64,000 nucleotides of DNA from Saksenaea vasiformis B4078. Lineage: Eukaryota; Mucoromycota; Mucoromycetes; Mucorales; Saksenaeaceae. Positions 36,601 through 47,916 of this stretch are shown here, one piece after another. A program made the translations under genes and the position numbers. Position 1 is the stretch's first letter; every line of letters begins with the position of its first letter. The notes beneath the pieces are model-generated. The model did no database searches and had not been told where the DNA came from. It saw nothing but the letters and a program-made list of their open reading frames with translations. The stretch lies in NCBI GenBank assembly GCA_000697055.1, contig JNDT01001921.1, positions 62,001 to 126,000 on the forward strand, read 5' to 3'.

Positions 36601-37797
36601 CAAAAAGAAGGGTTAATGCACCAGGAAATCGTTTCTCAGAGGTCACCTTGATGCAATCCCTCTCCACAAGACGAGACGGATGCTGCTGGTAGGCGAAAAG
36701 CACCCTAAAGAACGTCCTTGAAATCGGATATGCCCAGAACCGAGTTCGTTTTTTGTTGAGAGCGTCTCATCGGGATGTGTGGTGGTAAACGCATCGGATA
36801 GTCGATGAAGAACGCGTCTGGCAGGGGAGACAGCTCGAAGGGTTAGGCGACGGTACGCTCTGTGCTGAGAAGAGGACGGCGTCGTCTGCGATGACGCTTC
36901 TTCTTCTTCTTCTTCGTTTGTTTCTGGTGTTTGGAAACGAACACGGTTTCTTGTTGTTGTAAACGGAAAAATGTTTGCTAAACTTCCTAGTGTTCTTTTC
37001 CTGAAACCCGAAGGCGCTTCTTGGCTACGCGTATCAGATACACTGGAGGACTCCTCGGGTATGAATACATGGGGCCGCTCTTCCTCTTGCTCTTCAATCA
37101 TGCTTGGTATTCTTGTCTGTCTGTGTGTCCGTGGTGTTGTAGCTCCATGACGTTCGTACGTTCCGTAGTCTGGTAAGGATTGCAAACGCGAGGTGCGAGA
37201 ATAGTACAGCAGCGCGGTTAATTCGTGGACTGTCCATCGTGTTTGCTCTGGTTCACAATTCCGCGGATCGACAACGCGGTCCATGATAATGGAGATCGAA
37301 GCCAGTAACCATGAATAGCGTGTTGGATGGGATTCCCTGTTAGACACCATCTTGTTGTCCAACAACCTCACTAACTGACGGAGATTTTGCCGGGCAGATG
37401 CAGCTTCCTTCCTTTGGTGAGGAGGGTAGGGAGATGCGTCCTGTTCTAGATGGTGTAGGAATCCAGCGTTTTCCTTCCACTTCGTTGACGGGACTGACTC
37501 CATCGTTTGAGGAGGCGGGTAATGGTATGACAGGGAAGGTGCTGATGCCATCGTTATATTCGAACTCATACGCTTTTCTTCTTCCTTATGCTTTTCACCC
37601 GTTGTACGTTCTCGTCTCTCGATGTCACGATCCATTTTGTTTTTCTTTTCAAGCAAATCGTGCGTCAACCGTGGAAACTGGCTGTGGCTCTGGGAAAAAA
37701 AGGGTTGGGACCCAAATTCGGGTCTTCCCCTTGCCGTTGTCATATCCTGCATGCTGGTAGCAGGCGATCTACGAGAGATGTGTGGTGAAGAGTCCAT
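29601..37797 (-). CDS. CCH1: Cch1-type voltage-gated calcium channel, alpha-1 subunit
   Basis: Plasma-membrane high-affinity Ca2+ channel with four six-helix repeats; in fungi it works with Mid1 (not in this window). The gene has many short introns; exon 1 is 37797-36647 and the last coding exon 29620-29601. A long Ser/Arg-rich cytoplasmic N-terminus (about 380 residues) precedes repeat I. Pore-loop signatures appear in order: STEDWTDLLY (about 35365), IMTGENWT (about 34220), ENASGEGWV (about 32675) and RITTGENWVML (about 31320), each with an acidic filter residue. Voltage-sensor helices include RILRFLTITQG (I), FAILRSYRLIYF (II), FLRIVRVLRVMG (III) and VAFRLVQRNEALDIFFRAA (IV). After repeat IV come FDKRSKFTLITRADLRR and DPKATGYIQ, an EF-hand-like C-terminal region, then a Ser-rich tail ending NTWADLLDRE. 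The II-III linker carries an alanine run. No internal stop was seen in the exons checked; not every splice site was resolved. Confidence 0.93.
33632..33675. repeat. Trinucleotide repeat coding for Ala/Thr run in CCH1
   Basis: CAG/TAG-type triplet repeat on the plus strand. On the coding strand it gives a run of about four Thr/Val-type codons and then about eleven Ala in the linker between repeats II and III of the channel. It stays in frame. Confidence 0.85.
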
Positions 37798-38541
37798 AAG
37801 GAAAATTCATGCGAGAGAAACAAGAAAAAATGAAGTTTGACCAATGAATGATCACATTTTTGTCGCTGGCTTTGAAAAAAAAAAAAAGAAAAAAAGAAAA
37901 ACCTCTCTTTTTTTTTAAAAAACAAGTTGTAACACTAATCTCCGATCCTAGCTACTGTAGACGTTCCATAGGCTGCAAAGCAGTAACAGACGAACACCAT
38001 AAATAGAGAGCTCTATCCTGTGGTACGCATGGAAATTGCTCGATCGTACTAGTGATCCTAGCACCCGGAGACGGCGTGCATCCAGCGTACTACATTTACA
38101 GGAAATTTTGGAAGCAAGATAGACGGAATTGGATGAGGGAGAGCTTGTCCTGTGCAAGAGTCTATTCGATTGAGTGACGAATTCCGTTTGTCCCTGACCC
38201 CGCTTCTGCAGTCGCGCTCTGGGAATTCACCAGTTGCTCAAACTGGAACTCCAAGTTCAAGTTCATCGAAAACTGAGTGCGAATTTCGTGACCGAAGTCG
38301 TCCCAAATGAACGAGAGAAAGCTTTGTTTACCTCAGACATGAATTTCTCCTGTGGTTGTCTGTTTGACAAGACAATTAAGGAGCCTCATTTTAAAAAAAC
38401 GCGCCATTTTGAAGATCTAAGTGCAAGTTTCGCTATTCAGACAAAGAATGAGAAACTAGGAGCTCAGTAAGGACGCATTCGCATGGCATGACAAGTTGTT
38501 AAGCGTAAAAAAAAAAAAAAAGTTATTCATGGCTTGTCCAA
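37798..38541. other. Divergent intergenic region
   Basis: Presumed shared promoter region between CCH1 (minus) and the small unknown gene (plus). A 78-codon open frame at 38234-38470 exists, but it shows no recognisable protein features and I do not call it. An A-tract sits at about 38507-38521. Confidence 0.45.
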
Positions 38542-38904
38542 ATGCACAAGCCTGTAGGTGTGCCAGAGCCATACATTGAGGCAACATTAGAAAATCCAGT
38601 AGACAAATCCAACCCGATTCGGGTACCAGCCGTTCAACTCAAAACAGCTGACGCTGAGAACCAGTTCGCTTATCCCCGTTATTACGTCCTCTCGCCAGCT
38701 GTAGACGAACTGAACTGTGGCCTTTATAACATGCGATTGACGGCGTATGCCAGCAAAGACAAGAAAAAAGTACTTGCCGAACATGAAAACCAGTTACTTT
38801 CACGCGTAAACACAGACACTTGCGGCAAAACCGAATTCATGGAAAGAATGGCGGCAGCAGCTCGTCATACTGAAAGTCAATGGGAAACCCATGGATCACA
38901 ATAA
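38542..38904 (+). CDS. Unknown small protein
   Basis: Single-exon ORF of 120 residues with coding-like composition; I do not recognise the family. The middle is the most structured part: PAVQLKTADAENQFAYPRYY, VLSPAVDELNCGLYNMRLTAY and VLAEHENQLLSRVNTDTCG suggest a small beta-rich domain with two cysteines. No signal peptide or membrane helix is seen from this ATG. An upstream exon could exist, because the start lies shortly after an A-tract; none could be joined convincingly. Confidence 0.5.
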   Translation: MHKPVGVPEPYIEATLENPVDKSNPIRVPAVQLKTADAENQFAYPRYYVLSPAVDELNCGLYNMRLTAYASKDKKKVLAEHENQLLSRVNTDTCGKTEFMERMAAAARHTESQWETHGSQ

Positions 38905-39233
38905 AATAGAAAGAATCACGCTGGGAAAAAAGAGCTACAGTTATCCTTTCCTATCGACAAGAGAGGAATCGCTAGAAGTTTAGACAGCCACTCTCACTAT
39001 CAATGGCACTACGTACTACTACGTTGCAATGATTTGTATTACTACTATGTACATACCTTCTTCCCCCCTGCCTTCATTCACCCATACACACGCACAAAAA
39101 AAAAGTTAAGAAAAATTAGAGAAGACAGAGTAACTTGTTTTTGTTTCATCATGTCCAGACATCAGATTTCGATATTTTTTTTTTTTGGTTACATTATAGG
39201 AAGCGTTCTAAAATTCGGGCAAGTTGGAATTAT

Positions 39234-41245
39234 TTACAACATCATCTTCAGAGGGTTTTCCATGAACTCCTTGAAGGTTTGCAGCCATGTTGCACTGACG
39301 GCACCGTCAACAACACGGTGATCGGCGCTCAAGGTGACGTTCATAACTTGACGGACACCGAATCCAGACTCCTTGGTCTCATCAGGCACGACCTTCTGGC
39401 TGGTGCCACCGATGGCGAGAATGCAGGATTGTGGGGGGTTGATGATGGCAGTAAAGTGGTTGACACCATACATGCCCAAGTTGGAAACGGTGAAGGAACC
39501 ACCCTGGTATTCGTGGGGAGCGAGCTTGCCGCTGCGAGCACGGGTGGCCATATCCTTTACCTGGGAAGAGATCTGAGACAAGCCCTTGTTCTCGGCGTTG
39601 GCGACAATGGGTGTGATCAAACCAGTAGGGGTGGCGACGGCGACACAGACATCAGCAGTGTTGTACTGTCTGATGAAATCACCTTGCCAGGCAGAGTTGA
39701 CCTCGGGCACCTTCTTCAAAGAGAGAGCGGCAGCCTTGACAATGAAATCATTGACAGACAACTTGTACTTGCCATCGGCAGACTTGTTAAGAACCTCACG
39801 CAACTTGGAGACCTTATCCATGTTGATTTCCATTGTCACATAGTAGTGAGGAACTGTCTGCTTAGATTCAGCGAGACGAGAAGCAATGATCTTTCTCATG
39901 TTGGTGGTAGGAATATCAGTGAAAGCATCACCAGCGGCACCCTGAGGAGCATAGGCCGCAGGAGGAGCAGGAGCGGCGGCAGCGGCGGCAGCAGCAGGAG
40001 CAGGAGCTAAGAAAAAAAAAACTTAACTAAGTACATGTTGTTTTTCTTCACAAGGTAATCGAGAGATAATTTACCAGCCTTGAAGTTATCAACATCCTCC
40101 TTCACGATGCGACCGTTGGGACCAGTTCCCTGAATTTGAGAAATGTCAAGACCACGTTCGTTAGCCGTTTTCTGCACGCTAATTAGTTCATCGTTTCTCT
40201 TTTTTTTGCAATGATGATGATATGCTTCTGAAACTCACTCTGGCAAAAGGACTAGCCTTAACGCGATCTATAGACATCAAAAAAAAAAGAACGTATCAGA
40301 ACCAAAATCAAGAAACGAGGTAACACACAACTTACCGCCATCAGCAGACTCGGAAGCGGCAGCGGCGGGGGCAGCAGCAGCAGCCTTCTCTTCCTTGGCA
40401 GGAGCAGCTTCCTGCTTGGGTGCCTCGGCAGCAGCGGGAGCACCACCGCTAACATCCTCCAAAGAAAAGTCTTCGAATTTGGCAACATCAGCTTCATCTT
40501 CGACGAACACAGCAATAGGCTACAAGAAAAACAACCAAAAAAAAAATAGGTTTTACATGGTAAGCCTTTCGAGATAACTCCATCATGTGTAGCCTCTCTT
40601 TACCTTGCCGACGACGACATCCTTGGAGCCAGTCTCAACCAAGATCTTGGCAAGGTAACCTTCTTCCTGGCATTCAAAATCCATTTGAGCCTTGTCCGTC
40701 TCGATTTCTACCAACACGTCGCCAGGGTTGACGGCATCTCCGACATTCTTTTGCCATGCGCCAATACCACCTTGGGTCATACTACCAATTCATTTGTTTT
40801 TTTTTTTAGCATCCATAACTCATACTTGAGAAACGGTTAAAAATACAAACTTACGTGGGCGACAAAGCAGGCATAGCAATGACGTTATGAGGAGGGTAGG
40901 CTGCAAAAAATAATAATATAAACAAATTAAAACCACGCCCCGAAAACAACACCGTTGCTTGCTATAGCTTACACTTAGAGCTGTAGAGTCTCATATCCTT
41001 GGCGACAGAAGGCTGGGCCAATGCGCGCAGAGCAACAAACTTGGGGGCACTATTTGTTTTTCAACGGAGACAGGTGTTTATTAGTCGGTTGTCAATGAAT
41101 GGGTTTGGGCTTACCTCGAGGCCGAGAATGCACGAGCAGATGTGTGGAGCAATGGAACTGCTCTTGCAGTAGCGCGTGCGGCCGAAAGACGGGCGGCCGA
41201 GCAAAGTCCCGAGGAGGCTCTCAAGAATTGGCGTCTAGCAGACAT
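39234..41245 (-). CDS. LAT1: Pyruvate dehydrogenase complex E2 (dihydrolipoamide acetyltransferase)
   Basis: Core enzyme of the mitochondrial pyruvate dehydrogenase complex; transfers acetyl groups from lipoamide to CoA. Several exons; exon 1 is 41245-41115 and encodes an Arg/Ser/Ala-rich mitochondrial presequence ([14 protein letters not shown]). Then come one lipoyl domain with [11 protein letters not shown] and the lipoylated Lys in [11 protein letters not shown], an Ala/Pro/Lys-rich linker, the E1/E3-binding domain ([22 protein letters not shown]), a second Ala/Pro linker, and the catalytic domain from [14 protein letters not shown]. The active-site motif ADHRVVDGA (His and Asp) is near the end, and the protein ends NPLKMML. 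A single lipoyl domain is normal for fungal E2. The antisense strand is also open over much of the catalytic exon, which is a codon-bias shadow. Confidence 0.95.
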
Positions 41246-42949
41246 GATCCAGGAAAGAAAAACAAAAAAAAACCGTTAGGCTGGAAAACCCAGGAGATAG
41301 GTGGGAAAAACGAGGAAAAATTTCCCCAACGCTTTTTGTGACTTCTTTTCGGATCAGATTACTGATAGTTGAAACTTCGATTCATTCATTATTCACTGTG
41401 TTCAACAAAGAACAGAAAAGAAGAGCGCCTTCTCCCCATTGCAAGATATGTGATACAATTGTTTATCAAAGTCGGCCGTAGTTTGGATATCCAACGGCCT
41501 CTAAAGACTAGGACGAAGCAAGGTTGTTTTTATTCTTAATCGGCTACATAGAAATTGGTCACTGACGTGTGTTTGTTCGGCTACATTGCAATCCCAAGCT
41601 CTGGCTGTAAGCGACATACTGCTCAGGGCGTAGGAAGTTATCGCTATTGTCTGCCATCTGATCAGTAAGTACAAACGGCGCTCCATAATTTAAATACCGA
41701 CTATCGCTTTGCTTTCGGGATTTTCTTCGTTCAGTGCTTTTACCGAGTTCTTCCCTTTTTGAACGACAAGCATGCATTTGTTATCTTTGGTTTCGCTATG
41801 AACCTAGTGAAAGTTGCCTCAGGACCCTGTATGTCGCTTTTTCTTAGAAGGTCGATCAGCAAAGGTTCCCACATGCCCAGTAGGACAGCAAGGGATAGTA
41901 TTGTTTATGAGATCGACAGATCTACGCTACCCAATGAGAGTAATACTGTGTAGCTCACCACCAGATGATTGCATGATTGAATGTTTTCCAAATCCTAAGG
42001 TCACTATCTATGGCATACTGACCTCATAACCGACTATGATACTATGAACGTTTACTGCAAGACACTATTTCCAATTCTACACTACTTCTTCGTATATTTA
42101 ACTTCATGAGCATTCTCCTACAGATTTAGTGTAGAGGCATCCAGTAGGTTCGTCAATGAATTCCTTGATCCTCGAACTTTGCTTTCATCTATTACAGCAT
42201 GCCACTAATACTGCTCTTAACATACCATAAACCATTCCGACGTCTCATTCGATTGTTTGTTTCCCTTTACAGACTGAGACTGGGCAGCACAAGTCTGCGC
42301 CAACCCGACGTATTACACGCGGCGAATCCAATATCTGAACTTTGATTTGTTTCGATAACTACTAAAGAACACCTCTGCAAGTTTCCCCTTTTTCTGAGTC
42401 ATAGCACTTTTTCCAAACAGAAGTATGTGTGTCCAACAATATATGTCAGTTCATAAATTAAATGATAGAACAACTAGACAAGAAAGCCTAAGAAATTCGC
42501 TACTTTAGAGCAGCGTGTTTCCGCCATTATCACTTTGCCTCCGTCTCAGAAGCTTGGAACAGTGAATTTTCACCATTATCTAGGAGAAAGTAACTACCTA
42601 AAAGTAATGAAGCGCGGAAGAGTCTGAAGTCGGTTTACATTTAGCTACTTCCTTTCGCGTAAGAAACATACCATAGAACCATGAATCCCAGCGCAGATCC
42701 TACCAATGGCGGGATGAAGGCGCTCACCGGAATGCTGCAAATGCTGCTGTCTTTGTTATACGTATAGGACAAGCAAAGGAATGCGTATCAACCGTGGCTT
42801 TGCAGCAGAGCTGGCTGGCCTGCGTGTTGTTGTTCCATAAAACGTATTCAGCATCAACAAGTACCGCAATGTACTCAGACCAATGGCTCCAATATATCCA
42901 AGGACTTCATGTAGATCATAGCTGGCTCCCTCCGCAACAGACACTAGGG

Positions 42950-43105
42950 AGAAAAGGTACCGACAATTCACCTGTTTTTATCATTTTCAGGTAAATAGTC
43001 GGAAGCATTGTGTCAGCTTCAAGACATATTTGGCAGCAGTGTGCTACACTGTAACGACTACCTACGTGAAAATGACAAAGCAGGTGAATTGTCGGAAACG
43101 CCTCT
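42950..43105. repeat. Imperfect inverted repeat
   Basis: The arm at about 42958-43000 (core CGACAATTCACCTG) is repeated in inverse orientation at about 43058-43096 (core CAGGTGAATTGTCG). Further matches (TCATTTTCA and GTAGTCG-like) extend the arms to about 40 nt around a spacer of roughly 60-70 nt. This could be a hairpin-forming remnant of a small inverted-repeat transposon. Confidence 0.7.
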
Positions 43106-44131
43106 CCCACAGTGAGAATCAGTTCTACCTTACCATGCACCGCTTCTACTTCCACAGGGTCCTGCGTTATGACATTCTCACCCTTTGTTTTTTTTTTTAG
43201 CATACATAATGCACTGAAATGGTGACAGTATAGGAGTACTTCTTTTCTTTCTTAGTGTCATTCGCTTTACGAAGAAAATTATTTTGGAGTCGGCGTTCGT
43301 CATGGGGAGGATACGCCACCATTATTGATGGAATTAGGAAGCCACCTCCGCATCAATTTCAAAAGGTAGGGTTTTATGCTCGCTCTTAATCTTTAGGAGG
43401 ACAAACTACGCTAAGCATACAAGACTATGACAAGATATCTGTGCACATTAGAACCGTAATATTCAATATTAGATAACTGAGTGTAGTTCATATATTAAGC
43501 TGCACATAAGATACCAATGGTGTATAATTATCAAAATAGGCATGCAAAACAGAAAAAAACATATTCCCGTTGCATTTGTAACAAGTTTTTCGAAAGAGAT
43601 GATGCGTAATACGCAAACATATAGCATTTACCCAACTTCCAAACTGCCCCTTATGATCGCACACCTGCCCTTTTTTTTAACTCTCAGTTACTTCAACAAT
43701 TTGTGGATCACTGAGTGGTAGAATTACGGGGACCAGTCTATCAGTAAACATGCTCCACTCAGGAATGATTCACTTGTGGCATTTACATTTCATATAGTCT
43801 AATGTTACGATCATGTTAAAATACTTTGTTATTATTGTACACTGCCTGTTAGGGCACAGAGCAAATTTACACCGATAGAAGGTCTGGTCTTTAGTGGTTA
43901 CTAGAGTAAGCAATTCTTCTCGACAAATGAACAGATCCTTCAAGTTTCACATCATTGATCAATGCAATCATAGTGTGAGACGCTATTTGCCTGATATTCA
44001 GAAAAACGTCCTTTCAGCTAACAGCATATTCGGTGTTATATTCAAATGTGATGTTGGAAAGTAATCAACGATATCAATACACAATGTCTCGGATGAACTT
44101 AGAGACCAATCACCGTTCCGATGGCACAAAG

Positions 44132-44365
44132 CAACTCCTATTATAGAAAAACAGGAATATTGATCAAAGATGACGAATAAATATGCAACGTCTGAGCGGC
44201 CGCCGATGTTCTAACAAATATGATTGATTGAAATGATCGCCGCTGTACGGTAGCACAAACGCTTCTAAAGAGGATGACGCACTCATTTTATTTAGAAGGG
44301 GTCGTCTGATAGAGATGACATGTGATGTACGAACACGCAGCGTTCACTAAACTTTCGGACGTTCC
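44132..44365 (-). repeat. Diverged repeat family 1, copy A
   Basis: On the minus strand it aligns by eye with copy C over more than 200 nt, with shared blocks GGAACGTCC, CTGCGTGTTCG, CTTCTAAATAAAATGAG and CAATCA after a GCGATC block. Substitutions and small gaps are spread throughout. Confidence 0.7.
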
Positions 44366-44869
44366 AATGAGACTCGACCATCCTCCAATGGACAAACTAG
44401 CGAGCTGTCTTAAAGGATATGTTTTACTCAGCATGATGGACAATAAATGAAAATAGAAACAGACACCGTTAGCAATACACTGGGCCACCTGGACTATCAT
44501 AGTTTTAGCAGTGCTTCAACAGTAAGACAGCATTCGTGCCATTGTCCAATAATTGGAGGTATACTGGTTTCATGCATAGTAACATGAACAATCAAGGAAA
44601 TAACTTTTGGGCAGTCTGATTCTTATGCGTCTGGTCTCTCCTACTGATGAGAAATGTGACCCTGTGTTTGCTTCGCACCATTTATTTGTAAACTATGTCC
44701 TTTACTTGTATTAAAATATGACTATGCTACTGCGTTTGTTCCATCTAACATAAGTGCATTGCTATACAGTGATTAAAACAACACGTTTGAACGTCGACAG
44801 AAGGCGATGGCATTGGTTACGTTATCAGAGTACATTTCAAGCCAGATGCTAATTCTAACTATTCATTAC

Positions 44870-45128
44870 TGGCAGAATAGCAGATACAAAATGCATAATT
44901 AATTAGGACAACAGGAAGGTCTAACCTAATGGAGGACCACCACAATATACTGACAAGGTCCTCTACTACCTTCCTGTTATTCGCAGACACTAGTGGATAT
45001 CCAGACGCCTTGTAGATAGAAAATTGTTTCTTAATCTGAAGGTTGACAAGTAAATATAACGTCACAGTTACTCCTGGACGTTTCAAGGAATGTAAGGGAT
45101 GGAAATGGCCATTGCTATCTAATAACAT
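44870..45128 (-). repeat. Diverged repeat family 1, copy D (partial)
   Basis: The minus strand matches the second half of copy C, with blocks around TTCAGATTAAGAAACAATTT versus the corresponding GAATAGGAAAACAATTCTAT and GGATATCCAC versus GGACATCCAC. It lies head to head with copy B. This is a weaker match than A or B. Confidence 0.5.
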
Positions 45129-45140
45129 AAATATAGCCTT

Positions 45141-45410
45141 CTTTTAAACAACGATCGTTCGCTTGAACCAGAAAGAACTTTCTGAAAAGAGAATGTTCGA
45201 GTGCTCCAGAATGTCCAAAGATTACACAAATCTCGCGTACGAGCTTGTCACCCATCATCTCTTTTGAAAGATATCCCGTGGATCAAACAAATGTTCCTCT
45301 TCTGTATATATTTGTACAGAGATGATCATTTCAATCAATCATGTCTTTTCAGGACAGCAAAGACGATCAGACTTTACACATCTATTTGTTATCTTTGAAA
45401 TTGGGAGGTG
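45141..45410 (+). repeat. Diverged repeat family 1, copy B
   Basis: Plus-strand copy sharing GATCATTTCAATCAATCATG with copy A (19 of 20 bases identical at the core) and the order of the flanking blocks with copy C. Confidence 0.65.
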
Positions 45411-45839
45411 ACTTTGTAGATTTCGTTTGTTTAGCCATTACGTGGCAGACAAGAAACTAATTTGAGACTCTTATTCACAATGGTACCTTGATAATTTCAT
45501 CCTTACTCTATCTCAATTCTCGGCTATTCCAACCCTTGCTACGCCATCTTCGTAGGCCACAACTATATTATTGTGCGTTGAGTTGATCTTACTTATTTTC
45601 GATTCTCAATGATTTTAACCATTGGTAGAGCACCCTGAGATTTGAACCTTTCAGGAGAACACTGCATTTGATGTAAAAGTAAGAGATAATTGCATATGTT
45701 TATGTGTCTGACTTGATAATTGTTCTATTCTTTCGAAGATCAGAATCTTGTCCCTGGGCAGTGGATTAGAGTTCATGGGATGGGATTGACTTTCGATAAC
45801 ACACTGATTTTTAGACGTGTATCGTATCCTCGTATGCGA

Positions 45840-46200
45840 TCTACATGATTGATCTTCTGTCTGAAAGTCTTCTGAGGAGAATGGTGGTATCTCTCGGAAC
45901 GTCCAAAAGTTGAGTGAATGCTGCGTGTTCGCGCATCACACGTCATCTATTTCAAACGACCCTTCTAAATAAAATGAGCGCGCCTTCTTTAGAAACGCTT
46001 GTACTATCATACAGCAGCGATCGTTTTAATCAACCATATTTCTTAGAACGCCGATGGCCGCTCGGACATCGTAAATTTATTATTCATCTTTCGAATAGGA
46101 AAACAATTCTATATTTACAAACTTTTGGACATCCACCTGAGTGTATGCCAAGAGAGATGACATATAATATACTGGTATGCCATATATGTATAACTTTCAG
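45840..46200 (+). repeat. Diverged repeat family 1, copy C
   Basis: Longest readable copy, plus strand, used as reference for A, B and D. All three frames are broken by stops, so if it ever coded for protein it no longer does. Confidence 0.7.
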
Positions 46201-47350
46201 ATGTTCAGGAGATTTTGATCATCCCTTCTAACTGCGATCAAACACTTACACAATAAAAAATATGTCAACTTTGAACATGCCTTGATATCCTAACGAGAGA
46301 CACAGTTGATCAGAATAACCATTGCTGCCTGATAATACAGATATTTTGACAATGGTATGCCTGTTTCCTTCAGAGAAAAGTCTTTTGAAAGATATAGCGA
46401 GAGACATGAAGATGCATAATATGCTTGCAAATTTTGAGCATTTTAGAGAGTGTGTAATGTATTACATTGGCCAGGTCGTCATTTAACTGCTTATGTCTCA
46501 CCTCCAGTTTCATAGTTCCACTGACAGCTTTATATCGACTCCTCTCTTGCCCTGAATAAAAAATTTCATTGCTTTTTGAAGTTTTAAATATTTATATGTC
46601 ACCCTTATTTTATTCATTTATTTCAGAATTTGACTATCTCCCCTTGTCACTGATAATAGCATCTATCTGATGGAGTTGAGATAGTCGTGTAGTCGTGTGA
46701 AGTGGATAAAAGTGGTAGAGCAAAAAACACAATGAAACTGAAGTGTGCTGAGATTTATTCTGGGATCAGAACAACAGATCAAGACTACACTACAGTGCAA
46801 CCTCTCTAATTTCAAAAACTGGGCTTTTTCAAAGAAATTTTGGGTCCACCGCCAGAAAACATAGCGTAGGTTTTCAAATCCTCTGTAATATCAAGTTCAA
46901 GCCTGAAAAGGAGGTTGAATCTCTTATCGGAGGAAGTCTAGTGCTCAAAGATTTACTAATCGCATTGATCCTTTGCAAAATATGATGTAATACCTTCTCA
47001 TCAAGAAAATCTATCATTGTGTCGATGCGAAACAGTTGATCTTTAAGTGGAATGCAACGTTTCGCTTCCGTAGGTTTAGGGGTATGTCATTATTCACAAT
47101 CTCCTCGTCTTTATATCAGTGAATACGTCTTATTCAGTTCTTGGATTAACAGTATCCTCTTCTTTTCGGCAGCCACCCTCGAAATCAGAGCTTGTCATTA
47201 TTGTCCACTTGATAGCCTGAAGGTGACAATTCATGTTTGTCACAAATTCATCCAGCACTGAGGTCGCTTCATCTACATAAGCAGCTTTATTCATGAGACC
47301 TGTCTTGCTGAAGTGTCGGTTAATTGGTGTCAAGAATCAGGCGGGTAGAG

Positions 47351-47446
47351 TACGTGAGACTCGGTCAGGATTGTTTTATTCTGTGTAAAAGAACTGGGGA
47401 CTGAATTATAATTTACTATCCAATTAACCGAACTGACGGAGTAATG
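47351..47446 (-). repeat. Diverged repeat family 2, copy 1
   Basis: The minus strand aligns with the copy at 47801-47916: shared CATTACTCC, TTCGGTTA, GAATAAAACA and ACCGAGTCTCACG in the same order and at similar spacing. Confidence 0.7.
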
Positions 47447-47800
47447 CTGAGTATACATTGTGCTAGTAAATGTATAACAAAGAAGTCTGGATACAACACT
47501 TGCGCCAGCAATTTTGGAAGTACTAGGATTGCGTTTTAGTGTGTCAAACGAGAGCTTTATCCACCACATAGCTCAATTCATATTTAGAAGTTTTTATGAC
47601 ACATCCTCTATAATATCAAAACCCGGAATTTTCAAGCATTTTGCAAGGAACAGAGGACTTGAAATTAGAGAGGGCGCACTATATGTGGTAACATTTACAT
47701 CACACTGAGTCGCTTCAGTCACGGAGTTCCTGAGTTAGTTCCAGATATATTTAATTGAATATCCATGTTGTGTCCAAACAACTCAATGCTACACAACAGT

Positions 47801-47916
47801 TCCTAATAAGTGTACCACACATTACTCCACTGAATTCGGTTATCTAGAGGGATCTTTAGTAAAATAGTTCCTCGTTATTTTTCACAAGAATAAAACAGTA
47901 CACCGAGTCTCACGAA
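47801..47916 (+). repeat. Diverged repeat family 2, copy 2
   Basis: Inverted relative to copy 1, about 350 bp away. It begins with GTTCCTAATAAGT, shared with copy 3, and ends with ACCGAGTCTCACG, shared with copy 1. Confidence 0.7.

Noticed and set aside
39135..40010. 291-codon plus-strand ORF
   Set aside because: It lies entirely antisense to the catalytic exon of the pyruvate dehydrogenase E2 gene; openness comes from the codon bias of the real gene.
45600..45660. tRNA-like sequence (TTGGTAGAGCACC and GATTTGAACC)
   Set aside because: The D-arm-like block is in plus orientation and the T-arm-like block in minus orientation, and no cloverleaf forms.
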